Below are positions 12,944 to 25,784 of a DNA stretch of 64,000 bases, piece after piece (within the stretch, counting starts at the first letter, position 1; the number at the start of each line of letters is the position of its first letter). The stretch is from Tenebrio molitor (taxonomy: Eukaryota; Arthropoda; Insecta; Coleoptera; Tenebrionidae). The stretch lies in NCBI RefSeq assembly GCF_963966145.1, contig NC_091049.1, positions 21,700,001 through 21,764,000 of the forward strand, written 5' to 3'. Position numbers and translations under genes: made by a program. The notes under the pieces were generated by a model. It searched no databases and had not been told where the DNA came from. It was given only the letters and a program-made list of their open reading frames with translations.

Positions 12944-13240
12944 CTGATGACGAAGATGTTATAAATTTTGTGGTCAATTTGGGACGGATCAGAAAGATTT
13001 CCCGATTTCACATCAGAAAAGATCATTTTCATTATTGGGACGATCAGGAATTTTATAACAGATACCGACTTGCCTCATTTTTTGTTGTGTTCCTCTTCCA
13101 TATGTGCAAGCGTAATTTTGTGAAGTTCCACCTTCGTCTGTTCTTCCGCCTCCTTCCTCCGTTCATCTGCCTCCATGGACATTTTTTTTGCTGGGCAATT
13201 TATTTTTTTTCGTCAGCCAATTGGCACCACTTTTGATTTG

Positions 13241-14239
13241 TATGTGCCGGTCGTTCAAATTATTTTCCTTCATGACGATATTCATTTATTTAAATCAAAG
13301 TTCAGAATCTGTTTTACGTGTGATGTCACTATCAAATGAAATATTTCTTCTGAAATTACCACCGATATTTTTCCTCAGTCACCCTGTATATATCATACAG
13401 GGTAACTGACGAAAAACCTTTGATGCTGTATCTTGCTGATTTTTTATCCGATTTGAATAAATGACACATAAAATTGCGTCCAGTTTTTGACTGTACATTT
13501 TTTTTTATTCAGTATTGTAGAGATTTGTCTGCTGTCTGCAAAGAACTATACCCATTCATTAAACAAAAGTCAATAAATTAAAGAGTAAATGTACAAAATT
13601 TAAAAATCAAGTGACCAAAATAAACAAGGGAGAAGTTTGTTCTAAATGCTCGAAATGATTAAGTGTCCTACCAGTCCTCCAACTAGTAAATATGATTTAA
13701 TAATAAATAATAAATAATAATAAAAATAATTTTGCAACGAACAGTTAAAAAAGGATTCCCTTCTTGAATATTACTTTATGAAGAAATTTAATGAAACAAT
13801 CCACAATCTCTATTACTCTTATTTAATTGAATTTATATTATTTGCGTCAACAGAGAACTAAGGCTTAAAGTTTGTTTTAGCAGAGCAGCACGGTACATTT
13901 TATAATGCTAAAATCATTATTATTCTGTTATTAATTTGTTTGTTTTATTGAAGCGACATGTCATTATTTCTCTGAAATTGTAATGAAGCAGTTACTCCCT
14001 TCTTACAATAAATCGTTTATTGTTCCAATTGTACATTTAATTTTAATTTCAAAATTTAGAATTTATGTAATGCTTAATTTAATAAAATTGTAAAATATTA
14101 AAGACTGCATCATTTTCAAAACAAATGGAAAAGAATAATTCAACATTTTTTAATGCTAAGATCAAAAAGTACTTTTTGAACTTTCAAAAATGTTGCCTTA
14201 GTAACACAGCTTTTTTCTCAGTTACAAAATAGTAATAAT
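13241..14239. other. Intergenic, fragments of dispersed repeats
   Basis: At 13,396 a repeat begins TACAGGGTAACTGACGAAAA and recurs at about 46,242. At 13,666-13,910 a segment starting CTACCAGTCCTCCAAC is about 80 percent like 60,528-60,752 in the same orientation. No gene seen. Confidence 0.5.
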
Positions 14240-15065
14240 ACAGGGAGTATGGAATAAATTCATTAAAAATTAAACACACTTTTTTTCAAAAAAATCTTTG
14301 GACAGGTCAATTTTAGTTTATAAAAATATATATTTTAATATAAAATTAAATTTCAAGCAGTCATTTGTTTTCGAGTTATGACGTCATCGATAGTTTTTTT
14401 TAATGGAAACCCTCTATTTTTTTTCTTGGTTGTGATAGCCCTTTTAATTGTCTAAACGCCAGTATACAAATTTTGTTACCTTATATAAGGGAATTTTTGA
14501 GAAAAATAATAAAAATTTGGAAAAAATAAATTTTGTAACTAACAAAAAGTGAAAAACTGTGTTAATAAGTACTTAAAATTATGGAATTAAATCCCCCAGG
14601 TTGTTGATAATAAGTAAGTTTATGAAGAAATTCCCCCTGTTTTAGTTTTATCTAGGTTTATCCCCGCACCCAATCAAAATTAAAATTTTTATACGTTGTG
14701 TTTCTGTTAAATGAGTCATTTTCGAAAACGTTTTGTAAAACAAATAACACTACGAATGAAATTGACATTAACATTTGACTGTTTGATTTACCTACTTGAT
14801 TTTTTGACTTGTTTTTGTTCGTTATAAAATTTATTTTTTCCAACTTTATTTTTTTTTTTCTCAAAAGTTTCCTTATGTAAGGTAACAAAATTTTTATACT
14901 GTCATTTAGACAATTAAAAGGGCATCAAAGGGAATCAAGAAAACAAATGTCTGCTTGAAATTTTCTTTGGTACTAAAACATGTATTTTTATAAACTAAAA
15001 TTGACCTGTCCAAAGAATTTTTTGAAAAAAAAATTGTTTAATTGTTATGGAATTTATTCCATACT
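14240..15065. mobile_element. Long inverted-repeat element
   Basis: The 826-bp unit has arms of roughly 250-330 bp, imperfect but clear. GGAATAAATT near the left end matches AATTTATTCC near the right; inner blocks around TTTTAATTGTCTAAA and ACCTTATATAAGG-like sequence pair with their inverse near 14,875-14,930. It carries no transposase. A related half-element may lie at 21,940-22,190. Confidence 0.7.
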
Positions 15066-15592
15066 TTTGCCGCTCATACTACTACTCATAAAGAGTAGAA
15101 GTGAGCCTTTTTGTGACAAGCCCAGCGATTGAAAACCGAAACGCAGTTGAGGTCGGCAACTGGGCGAAGCACAAAAAGACCCTGAATGATATACAGGGTA
15201 TATCAGAACTGGCGGACCAAAATAATACGGTGAATTCATCATCTTCTGGGAATAATAGGAAAAATGTTCAAAAAAATCTATTTCAAATAGTGATTAGGAA
15301 AGAAGCAATTTAAACTGACCAATCCTGTTGTTGATGTTAAGTTACCTATAAATTAGTTTTCCTGCCTTATTTTTACTTAACTATGGACGCATTTCAAATG
15401 ATGCATATGCATTGTTGGGTATTCGCATTGTTTGTGCAACGACGGACGTTTTCAGGTTATAGTATTTGACATAAAAATTTTTGACTACATAAACGACAGT
15501 TTATTTAAGAGAGTAACAAAAGACACCAAACTTAATACTCCTGAGTAGCAACTGTGGCACTCTCATCACACTGTCCATATAAGACAAGCATA

Positions 15593-16178
15593 CAGGGTGT
15601 TTTCGAAGTTGAGGGGTTCCTTATAACACGAGATACTATACATTATTCTTATGAATTTTAGCCTAAATCTTCTTAGTAAAATGTTTGTATTAACGGAGAT
15701 AATTGATTGTATATTTTTATTGTTTTCTAAAATTTTGAGTCCGGTCCTGTCTATTTCTCCGCTGTACTAGATTAATAACTGACGTGGCCCAGGATGGTGT
15801 CTTTCTGGAAATCGCTCTGCGTACTCTCTGGACGCCGCAGCTGCATTCTGATAACGTGATAACATTGCCCATACATTAGCAACATATCTGTGAGCTCATT
15901 ATTTTCGTAATGATAAAGCCATTCCGACTAATTAGATGACAACTCTGACAGTATTTTTGATTAACGTCCATGCTCATTTGATTTTTTTTTTGTCAGTTCT
16001 AATTTCTAACAAATCAGCGCAAATTTGAGCAGGACCGGTTTCAAAAATTTCAAAAAAATTAACTTATTGTATCTTTATTGCCGTACACATTTTACTAAGG
16101 TGACTTTGGCTAAAACTCTTTAGAACAACGCATACTATCACAGGTTAAAAGGAACACCTCAACTTCGAAAACACCCTG
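15593..16178. mobile_element. MITE with CAGGGTGTTTTCGAAG ends
   Basis: The terminal inverted repeats CAGGGTGTTTTCGAAGTTGA match over about 40 bp and more weakly inward, and the element is flanked by TA at 15,591-15,592 and 16,179-16,180. The TA duplication fits Tc1/mariner mobilisation. No gene inside. Confidence 0.75.
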
Positions 16179-18093
16179 TATAAAAATATTCTGAAAAAGT
16201 AAACATAATGCGTTTTTAATGATTTTTGTAATTGTCAGAAATAATTTATTATGAAGCGAAGCAGTCTAAGATCTCAAACTGATATTTTTAAGCAATAGGT
16301 ATAAGAAAGAAAACATGTTTCGAGTGATAATTGATAAGTGTTGTTCTCGATGAATCGAAGGACAAAAATTGAATAGGCGTGTGTTGGTAGCGCTAACGAT
16401 TTATGTATTATGTTTAAATTACAAGTGAGTTATTATTATGTCCTGTCGTGGTTGACAGCTGTTAGACGAGTCGTGGGTCGTGAGTCTTCTTGGTTGAGGA
16501 TTGCTTCTTCTTCTTCTTCCGACGTCTTTTTCCCTCCGACAGAGGGGGTGCGCCGAAAGTGGTTGGACGAAGTTCCAACAAGTGTCCAGATATAGTTTTT
16601 TAAAGCTTGATTAGAAAAGCAAAAAAAACATCTGTGGCCCATTCAAAATTCTTCACCGGGCACTTACATTCCTTTGGATAATATTTCACTACAGCTGTAT
16701 TTTTTGTAATCTGTTTTCTATCAATTACTGGTAAATTTAACACACAAGTCATTCTAGTTATATCCCCCAACATAGCTTCTGTGCGAAGCTTCCTCCTGAC
16801 AGGCAGATCGCTATATCAGCAAGAGCTTTGGTTTCTAGTAATAAATCTCTCAGAATTAGATCTTATACAAACGAGAATTACAAGATGCTGGAGGTCATTG
16901 AGCTAATTTCAAAATGGGGAAACATAATATTACATAATAATGTGTGTTAATTTTAACACGTAGCAGAGCTTGCTAAATGAAACTTTTTCTATTTGAATTT
17001 TTTACAAATAGTTATTTAAAGATTAAGGGAGGTAACTAATATTTACCTGTCGAGGACAGGTTTGCCCCCGAGCGATAGCGAGGGGTAGCAATAGAGTCCG
17101 AGACTGGTTAAATTAGTTACCTCCCGAATTGTTTATAATATTTTTTCCACTCTCAAAGTTATTTTGAATTGCATACTTTCTTTTTGAAGAATTTATTTTA
17201 AATATTTGAATAAAATATTAGTATGTCTGTTGCCGGTTGCTACGACTTTCATCACACAAAACGTCAATATTAAAAGCGTCGTGTCAAAAGTTTGTAAATG
17301 AATTTGAACAAAATTAGAAGAGAAATGGAAGTTGCTGAGGCTGCAAACGCTTCATGTTCCTTCCCCCTGCCACAGAAATCGAAGAAACGTTACCACAAGG
17401 CATATTAGTGTTTTGTTTGGTTTAATTTTTGTCACTTATTTCCCCGAGGGAGGTAAGTGGTTACTTACATCCCGTCGTTAATAGTAACCAACGATAGGTC
17501 AAAAAAGTTGTACCTACATCCACCAAATCAATGTCATAACAACGTACTTACCATATAGAGAGTAGAAAAAAAGCGTTTACCCGCCTGTGGGTATGGGCGA
17601 AATTTTTTTATTGTGATAGAAACGGTGCCTTGTCAAAAGGTTACGTTGTTATAGAAAAAAATAAAAATTAAGCCTTCCGGGAACGCTGTTTAAACCCAGA
17701 TAATTTACATGTAATATTTTCCAACTTATTCCGTTCTCAACGTGCATGCATTTTTGTATAATGTGGATTATCTGCAAAATCATGGATGCTTTAAAGTTGC
17801 AGCCAACGAGCCTTATAGAACACAGCGAAGTGAAACTGTTGTTGGAGGGGCTGTTTTTATGTGCAGCATCCAGAGACTAATGGCTATTACTAGCTCGGAA
17901 GAATTACGCCACTCGCCTTCGCCTCGTGACACAAATACATCCTCACGAGTAATAGCCATCGTTATCCGTCCAAAAGTATCAAGCTTTCAATTATGTAGAA
18001 TTTTAATAGAAAACAATTATTTTAACAAATGGAAAGAACCCTAACAGTATCTAACGGAAATTGTCGAAAAAAATTGAACATTTATACTAAATA
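16179..18093. other. Intergenic, hairpin-bearing sequence
   Basis: No gene is supported. A hairpin at 17,027-17,125 has arms GGGAGGTAACTAAT and its near inverse, and a second inverted pair (ATGGCTATTACTAGCTCG with CGAGTAATAGCCAT) lies at 17,880-17,962. Short frames such as 16,410-16,595 and 17,742-18,044 show no domain. Confidence 0.45.
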
Positions 18094-18232
18094 CTATCGC
18101 GGTCAAAAATAATTGGTACAGTGTGTTACTGTAAACACTTCCAAAACTCATTCAAACTCCTTCAGTTTGGAAGTGTCTACATTAACATTAATTACATTAA
18201 CAACCTGTCCCAGTTATTTTTGACCGCGATAG
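18094..18232. mobile_element. Tc1/mariner-type MITE, 139 bp
   Basis: CTATCGCGGTCAAAAATAA at the left and its inverse at the right, with TA flanking both ends (18,092-18,093 and 18,233-18,234). Confidence 0.8.
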
Positions 18233-18361
18233 TAGATATCGTTTAAATTTGTTAAATATGTAGGTAGATATAAAATAAATTACGAGTTGAATTTGTAAAA
18301 TGAATTATTAATAATGCTAAAGAAAATTATACACGTAATTACATGGTGCCATCAACAATTA

Positions 18362-19456
18362 AAGTGGGTACAGGTTGCAAAGACACACTTGTCATTTGCA
18401 ACAGCATTTTTTCAATATTTCTGAACCAAATAAAGGCACAAAAGGACCAGAAATACATAGTTTGGATTGAATATTTTCCATATAAATACTGTTTTATAGT
18501 ATTTTACAGTAGAAGTCCGTTAGGATAGCCTTTACTGCCGAGCCAGAAATTTTGTGAGACGAGCTCGCAGAGCGAGTCGAATAATACTGGCGAGGCTGTA
18601 AAGGCCCTAACGGACGTGTATTGTACAATAGTTTTTGTAATATCTCTACGATTCGTTCAAAATTATCTTGTAGAAACACATTTTTTTCAACGCCATCGAA
18701 AAAACCGAATGATTAATAAGTGTGCGGAGGACGTCGTCATGTCGACCGTTGTTTGTGAAAAAAAATTGTTTCAATGTTGTTTGTCAGATTTGTTCAACGC
18801 TTAACTTTCCGTTGAAAATAAGTGAAAGAAATCAATAAAAAACCGCAATCAAGATATTCCCGATGTCCTGAAGTGAGGTCACCGTTATTGCCTGCAAAAT
18901 CGCGCTTGTGTTAGTGAAGCATCATCTTCGATCTTGTCTCCATTTGCTGCTGTTTGTCAGATTTGTTCAACACTTTCCGTTGAAAATAAACGACTGAAAT
19001 CAATAAAAAATCGCGATCAAGATATTCCCGATGTCCGGATGGCCGCAGAGCAAGTGAGGTCATCGTTATTCCCTGCAAAATCGCGCTTGTGTCGGTGTTA
19101 AAATTCTGAAGCATCATCTTCGATCTCGTCTACATCTGCTAGTGACTTACGGATTTCGATTAATTCAAGGTGTGTCCCATAACATTAAACATTAATTATT
19201 GTACAAATTGTAAAAAAGTTGAAAAATAAAGTTTAGATCTACGTTGCTAGTTATTTGGTCATTCATAACGGCCGCTCCCGCTCATAACGGACACCCTTAA
19301 CGGACCGTGGCCGTTATGAGGTTGTTTACATGGTGACAAACAGTCCGGATATCCACCTTTAACAACTAGATATTACAAAAAAGTAATTTCAAATGACTAA
19401 TGCCATAAAAGTGCTGTTGCAAATGACAAGTGTGTCTTTGCAACCTGTACCCACTT
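18362..19456. mobile_element. MITE split by a nested insertion
   Basis: The outer element has inverted ends AAGTGGGTACAGGTTGCAAA and a TA duplication (18,360-18,361; 19,457-19,458). The paralogous flank at about 62,475 reads CAACAATTACTTAG without the element and so preserves the empty site. The uninterrupted relative at 12,313-12,532 shows that the middle of this copy, about 18,498-19,378, is a separate insertion. That insertion has its own relative on the other strand at about 62,629-63,480. Confidence 0.8.
18498..19378. repeat. Nested repeat with internal tandem duplication
   Basis: It begins near TTTTACAGTAGAAGTCCGTT, contains a hairpin in which GTCCGTTAGG and CCTAACGGAC pair (about 18,515-18,616), and carries two imperfect tandem units of about 175 bp (about 18,778-18,946 and 18,952-19,130, each with GATATTCCCGATGTCC). 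The inverse copy at 62,629-63,480 keeps the same order. No coding potential and no clear class. Confidence 0.65.
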
Positions 19457-21230
19457 TACTTAGATAAGGGTCGGATATGAATTTGACAGTTTTTTGCTAA
19501 CTTTAGCTAATAAACGTGAAACAATTGTCATTATTAGTCAAATTTTAACGAAAAATAGTTTTTACTTCAGAACATAAAAGAAAATTTTCAAATTTAAATT
19601 GAAAGAGGTAAATGAAACCAAAAATACTTCCATGCATTCCAGAGCATCTGTAGAGGTGAGTCCAAAATCTCAAACCCTTATCGATCTAAAGAATTGCTGA
19701 TCGGGCGGTATAAATTTAATAAATCTAAAATTTTACAATCGATTAATATGACAGATTAAAAATATTGTTGATACAAAAATCTTCAAATTATGTTTTTCTA
19801 GGTTTAAGAGTTACTCCGTAACCATCCTTACTAGCAATTACTACATCAATAAGAAGTTTAATACTTTCAACAGATTTGTGTTGAGTTGAAATATTTCGAA
19901 AATTTCTTATTATAGTTGATAAAGATACTTTCATTGACATCATGGCAAATGACATCCCTGAAAAAAATAAATATTTAAAATATGAAAAATTTTAATGAAA
20001 TATATTTTACCAATACAATTTCTCGGAGGAATGCTAAAGGGCATGAACGAATAATGAGGTCTTTTTTCAATTTCTTCTGGCAGAAATCTGTCAGGATCAA
20101 ATTTTAGTGGATCTGGCCAATGTATGGGATTCCTATGTATAAAATGTACAGGAATTAATAATTCGCTGCCTTCGGGGATGACAATGTCACCTACAACATA
20201 TTCATTACAGTTCCGCAGTTTAAGCCGTTGAAAAACTTACATATTTTAATATCTTCCTGAACCTGTCTCAAAAGAACAGATGCTATTGGAAATAATCTCA
20301 TGGTTTCTTTGATAACACGTTCCAAATAGTCCATTCGAGTTAAATCATCCAACGTAGGATCTCCATCGGTATTTTCAAAGATGTCGCACATCTCTTTGAA
20401 AACTTTTTCTTGGATATCTTGGTGCATGGCTAACATTATAGTGGCAAAACTTAATGTGAGAGCTGTTGTGTCGCTGCCTGCTGCAGTCATCGTTTGTATT
20501 TCTTCCATCATTTCCGCGTCGGTCCATTTACCCTCTTCTTCAGTAATTTTCATTAAGTTACTTAAATAATTTTTATTATTGCTACTATGGGCGACTTCAT
20601 CCTTATTACACTTTTTTCTTTCAAGAATCTAAAAGTAATTCATTTACAAATAAATTATTATTGAAGCGTCATTTGTACTCGCCTTTCTGACGTAAGCACA
20701 AATCATTACACAAACGTGATCCAATTTTTTCTCATATCCAAACAACCTCCACACAAGATTAATTTGTAATATTGGATTAAAGAAACGTTTCCCTATGTAA
20801 ATCGCAGCTCTAAAACAATTAAGTGAAAACTCTGTGGACAATTGTGGTTTATGTAATTTACTCGGCAATCCACGACAAATATTCGTTTTGATGATTGAGA
20901 TCGGCCGAGTCTACCCCCATACATGTGTCTATAATGATAACACTTTAGAACACAATGTTTGTTAATCTAATTTTACAATGCTAACTAACCACAAATAATC
21001 TTAAATGTAGATTCGCAATATCGTGTAAAGATGTTTGTTTCACAATTAACGTAGTTCTTTTTTAGGTTAACGATTAATTCATTTGAACGTCCCACAAAAA
21101 TGTCAAAGTATGAATTTAAAATGGTTTGTCTAAATGTTTGATTAATTATTTTTCTATGGGTTCTCCATCTTGAAACTGAAACAGAATTAACATGTTGACA
21201 AAAATATTAAAATACTTATACATTTGATAT

Positions 21231-21560
21231 AGTCCAATTTTTACCCTTTTGAGGTGACGTCACGATTTCCTTCCTCGCTTTCTCTTAATTGAAACGACAG
21301 AAACAGAAAAAAACAAAAAAAAGGCAAGTTTATTTATTAATGGTCACTTTGAGGTTATTTTATGCTCCTGTCAATTTGACAATTTTTAATTTCTTTCACA
21401 TATTACATTGATTACAAACATAACCTTTCGAAGCAATTGTCAACAAATTTGACACATTTATAGTTATTTATGATCAATTCAAATTTGTTTCTGAACCTAG
21501 CTCAAACATACGCAAAGTTACTAGATAATATCGTCATCGCAAAAGGGTAAAAATTGGACT
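21231..21560. mobile_element. MITE in intron 2 of P450 copy A
   Basis: Inverted ends AGTCCAATTTTTACCCTTTT and the inverse near 21,541-21,560. The corresponding place in copy B (about 52,765) lacks it, so it inserted after the duplication. Confidence 0.7.
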
Positions 21561-21585
21561 ATACATATGAACCTATATACAGAGT

Positions 21586-22598
21586 GTAGGTATCTGTAAT
21601 ACATGTGTTGATTTTATCCAGTGGAAGTACTCGGCAATTTATGAAACTTTTCTCTATAACGTTTTTACGTAAAATCATTACAAATTGATTTAAAATTTTT
21701 GAATAAATTAGCCATCAAAGTGTATACCAATGGGTAAGGACGAAAATTTTCTGTTGTGATAGAAATGGGGCCTTATTTAAAAAGTTACATTGTTATAGAA
21801 AAAAAATGTGTGCCTCACCCACATAAACGCACGGTTGAAGTGAAACTTCAATCGTCTGCGTTAACCACCCAAATTTATATAAATATATTAATGTTACACA
21901 AGCATAAAGTTTGGAACAAAATTGATAGTAGCGTTATGTGATGTTTTTTGGAAAATCGCTCGGACAGGTCGATTTTATTTTGAAAAATGCCATACTGTGA
22001 CGTACAACTTGTTTAAATGACGTCATTGGTTTTTGCGCAATTTTTTTAAATGGCACTCCCCACTTTTTTCATCTCTTTCTGATAGACCTTCCTACTACCT
22101 AACCGATGATTGAAAAAAATTGGTACCTTACATAACATTTTTTTTTGAGAAAATCGCAAATTTTATTTAAAAAAATTAATTTAATTTTTTTTAAATGTAA
22201 GTGGCAAAATAGAAAAAATATTGTATTATACTCGTTTTATAAGCCATTTTGTCGCACTTTGCTTTATAGCACTCGTCGCTACGCTCCTCTTGCTCTAAAA
22301 AACGCGTGCCACAAAATGGTGTCTTATAAAACTCGTATAATAAATTACTATGGTGTAGTTGTAATTAAACACTGTATTTTTAAAATAAATTAAAAATAAA
22401 TTTTACTTATGACTGCTGCTTTACGACATTATTTTACATTAATTTCAAAAACACTATTTTAAAAGTATTTAATAACATTAAAAACTATTTAAAAAGTAAC
22501 ATCTAGATTTTACAAAAGAATGAAATAATAAGAAAAAAATGGCATTTACTCAGTTTCAAATTTTTTTACACTGCATTTCAAGAGTGATGATAAACCCG
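21586..22598. other. Intron 2 of copy A, older MITE fragments
   Basis: The left half of a MITE (ACAGAGTGTA..., complete in copy B at 52,788-53,313) is followed by a fragment like the long palindrome at 14,240-15,065. A hairpin element at about 22,216-22,347 has arms around TATTATACTCGTTTTATAAG. No exon is visible. Confidence 0.5.
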
Positions 22599-23016
22599 AC
22601 GGAATTGAAAATGCAACCCAAAATACATTTCCAAAGTTAACGTGGATATTTGTTTTTTATTTGATAACATAAAACAAAGTTAGCTGTCCAGATTCATGAA
22701 TTTTGACATAAACGTCATACGCTTGGTTAAATGAAACTGTGAAAAATTGAAGACTTTTTGGGAAAATGTTTATTGTCTGCATAAACGCGCAATGGCAGAA
22801 GCATTTTTATTACATTCGCCATTATGTAAATCATGTTTGTTTTCTCATCGTTCGAATAGATTTTGATCGTCGTATTTTAACTTTTCCGTAAATGTCAGTG
22901 TGACAAATAAAATTATTGGAAGCAAAGCCAACATGGATTTATAATTTCACTTTAAAACAATGCGCTAGCCACGTTAACTTTGGAAATGTGTTGTGGTTTG
23001 CATTTTCAATTCCGCC
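22599..23016. mobile_element. MITE with GGAATTGAAAATGCAACCC ends
   Basis: The ends GGAATTGAAAATGCAACCC and its near inverse continue inward as CCAAAGTTAACGTGG and CCACGTTAACTTTGG. A sister lies at about 58,411-58,753 at the same place in copy B, so this insertion predates the duplication. It contains the dispersed repeat also found at 10,796-10,905. Confidence 0.75.
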
Positions 23017-23494
23017 CGGCTCTTTATCACTGTATTACTAATAAGTTACATACTTGGTGCAGTTAGTATTCCATTACCAAATACAGGTTCAAGCAATCTG
23101 TACAACGACCCTTTAGCAAGACATTGCTTCAAAACATATTCTACAACATCTGAATCGGAAACTAGAATGTATAAATAGGGACCCAGCCACATTTTTCCAA
23201 TTGGTCCATATTTCTCGGCCAGTTCCATTGTTTTAGGATAAAATTCTTACAAGAGAAGTTAGTTAGGTATATATTTTCTAATACTGTCACATTGTTTTAC
23301 CATCTGGACCTTTGGCGAATAGATGAATGCTTCAAAAATGGTAAAGCAAAAGGCCCTTTTATCTTTGCAGCATTATAACACAACTTTCTTCTTTTCCAAC
23401 AATAATTAATAATAAACAACACTAACACCACTGATGATAAATGAAACAGAACACTACTGACGTTCAAATTATTTTCCTTCATGACGATATTCAT

Positions 23495-24376
23495 TTATTT
23501 CAATCAAAGTAAGTGTAGAATCTGTTTTACGTCTGATGTCACTGTTAAATGAAATATTTCTTGAGAAGTAACCACCAATTTATATATTCGTAAAAAGAAC
23601 AACAATTAAGTATTTAGTTAGACGACAACAGCGTCCTTGATTCGAATAAATTTTCGGCGTAAACATGCCAAGGAGAAATAAAACAAAATATTAAAAATTA
23701 TTCTAGACGGTAATAATTAACATACATGGTGGCTCAAAGAAATGTATCCACCTGGATTATTTTCAAAACTACAGGCTCGGGGAAAATTTCGAAACAGATT
23801 AATTTTGATATCGAAAGCGACTCAGCGGCCCAACGTCATTTCCCAGTTAAACTTATGACCCTCTTGCAGAATGAAAGCATTTTAAATTTTCTTTATAATT
23901 TTATTGTTGTTTATGTAGTATCAGTAAATAGAATGCTGCTGATTGGAATGTTAATGGTCTTCATCTTTTTCTATTATTTACTGTAATTAATGCAAATTGT
24001 TAGAAGCGCATCTGAACAAGGATTTTCCTATTGTATGCAGGCAAATGCTTAAGTTTGAAAATTTAATAATGTCACCTAAACAGGAAGTAAATTGTGATTT
24101 TGTTTTATTTATAGACAATACAAAATGCCTGAAATTGTTGTATCAGTTTACAATTGTTCCCTGGGCAATTTTAGAAAAACCCAAAATTTTTGGTATTATT
24201 GTAATAGTTATTTTTATAATATACCATAAAAATTAACCAAACTAGATTCCGTGATATTATTAACACTATTCCCTATTCACAAAAATAAACGAGGTAATTA
24301 TTAGGGGGCCAGCCGGCGAATCGTATTGCGTTTCCGCAAGTCAACACCCAGTTGTTGTCGGAGTCCGATTTCCTTA
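23495..24376. other. 5' flank of P450 copy A
   Basis: It is nearly the same as 59,253-59,935 upstream of copy B, so the duplication reaches past the gene start. Small frames (23,726-23,986; 23,997-24,236) are not kept open in the copy B flank and are not called as genes. Confidence 0.6.
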
Positions 24377-24750
24377 CAAAATGCAACCCAAAAGACAATT
24401 CACAAAGCAATCTCGATCACTGGTTATATTATCTGTCATTATCATAATGCACATAAAACACAGACAGCTTTTAACGTCAGCCTAATGAATGACAAGTTCT
24501 GACAGAAAAGTGCCTGTCCCAACAAAGTATGATTTAATAACAATAATAAGCAATTAAAATCACAAAAGTAGGAACATATCTGTTCTGTCTTCGTTGGAAA
24601 ACCTTATCAAATACTAAATATGTAAGAAAAATGCAATGACAGATATATCTTTCAAATTAATAGAATATCTACTTGGATTCCTGATTTAATTTTTAAATAC
24701 CAAAACTCAATGAATGCTTTGTAAAGTGTATTTTGGGTTACATTTTTACC
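24377..24750. mobile_element. Diverged MITE related to 22,599-23,016
   Basis: AAAATGCAACCCAAAAGACA at the left pairs imperfectly with the right end TGTATTTTGGGTTACATTTT. The interior differs from the other members. Confidence 0.55.
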
Positions 24751-24919
24751 TAGTCAGGCTCGTCATCTTACATGAATAACCCTGTATACATAACACAAAA
24801 TACTTCACACGAAATTAATAGGTAGGTACAATAAATAATATGATAAAACATAATATTAACACTAACACTGCCTTCAACAGCAATTTCTATTAAAAATTGT
24901 CAAAAATGTAGGTACGTAT

Positions 24920-25084
24920 CGGGTGTTTTTCACCTCATAGTAGGCGTTGAAGAGTCGATTGTGAACACACTACACAGGTTACGAATCACGGATCAGCTGT
25001 GGAAACCTTATGTTTTACAGGAGTGGTTCGTTCACAATCGACTCTTCAACGCCTACTACAAGGTGAAATTTAAAAAAACACCCG
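24920..25084. mobile_element. Nearly perfect palindromic MITE
   Basis: CGGGTGTTTTT ends are followed by long inner arms TAGGCGTTGAAGAGTCGATT and their inverse. A shorter related element at 52,921-53,020 shares the inner block. Confidence 0.75.
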
Positions 25085-25119
25085 ATATGTGTTTTAATAT
25101 AAGGTACTTAATTATAATA

Positions 25120-25334
25120 ACGGGTGACTATTAAAATTTTCACTTGGAGTTGGCTTTGAACGAGTTTTTATTTTTTCTGTTACTTTAGACACACGCAAGA
25201 ACGAACGACAAATGTCAGTCAGTACAATTGAAACATAGTTTTGAAATGTCAAACTTGTCAGTGTCTAAGGTGTAACGGAAAACAAAGAATGCTCCATAGC
25301 CAACCCTAAGTGAAAATTTTAATAGTCACCCGTT
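25120..25334. mobile_element. MITE with ACGGGTGACTATTAAAATTT ends
   Basis: About 37-bp inverted ends, almost perfect. The region between the arms has no gene. Confidence 0.75.
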
Positions 25335-25358
25335 GGATAGGTATCATTGTCAATTATT

Positions 25359-25640
25359 TTAAAATTTTTCCTGTTCATTACGATCGCAGTCTAGTGAATA
25401 TTTGACAACAGCGCAATGGTCCGTTTCAGGCAAGAACGACAAATAAATGTGGCAACTGTTCAATGGGCCGTTTGTTCTAATTAAGTCAAGTATGTAATTG
25501 GCAATACCCACATTGGCCCCATTTGCCTGATTAAGGTCTTGCCTTCGGATGTTATACTGGAATGTTACTTCCCACGCACAGTAGGGTTCTTGCTTCTGTC
25601 CATGGCCCAAGGGCTCGGACCTTGTCCTATAACACGGAAG
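25359..25640 (-). other. Open frame of unknown nature
   Basis: A minus-strand frame, open from about 25,640 to a stop at 25,359, encodes a fairly ordinary-looking composition with motifs such as YCAWEVTFQYN and LPETDHCAVVKYS. I do not recognise it. There is no clear start or splice signal, and both sides are MITEs. It could be a decayed exon or part of a repeat. Confidence 0.25.
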
Positions 25641-25784
25641 AGCTCAAATCAAATAAGTATTGTACCTATTGTAAAAAAGAAAATAAACTAGGCAAAAATG
25701 AATAGGGAATTCCACAATTTTTCTTGGACAGCAAAATAATTGCCCCAATCCTCCCACGTATTCTTAAACACTGGAGAAATTTGA

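Larger units (their letters stand above)
12019..13240. mobile_element. PIF/Harbinger element relic
   Basis: On the plus strand around 12,940-13,080 a frame encodes acidic residues followed by FHYWDDQEFYNRYRL, which resembles the region just before the catalytic domain of Harbinger (HARBI1-like) nucleases. Directly after it, on the opposite strand (about 13,175-13,070), a frame encodes MSMEADERRKEAEEQ, like the charged tail of the Myb/SANT-type second protein of such elements. The juxtaposition suggests an internally deleted element carrying remains of both genes. The left edge GGCCCGGTATTTCAG at 12,019 is tentative, and no matching right terminus was found. Confidence 0.45.
19788..23494 (-). 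pseudogene. CYP4-like cytochrome P450 pseudogene, copy A
   Basis: All seven exons of the intact copy at 51,324-59,252 have counterparts here in the same order. Exon 1 (from 23,494) encodes the membrane anchor but lost two bases near 23,330, breaking the frame. Exon 2 lies near 23,240-23,053. Exon 3 (SRWRTHRK, the C-helix) is near 21,175. Exon 5 contains GKRFFNPILQ. Exon 6 has the I-helix AGSDTTA and the K-helix ERVIKETMR, then loses one AATG unit near 20,200, giving a frameshift and early stop. Exon 7 ends at 19,788. The haem loop reads PFSIPPRNCIG, with Pro instead of the usual Gly. A P450 would insert oxygen into fatty acids or xenobiotics at the ER membrane; this copy should not make a full protein. 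Confidence 0.85.

Noticed and set aside
12820..13236. 138-codon gene with Asn/Tyr/Ser runs
   Set aside because: The runs come from a microsatellite; only a short Harbinger-like stretch inside is meaningful.
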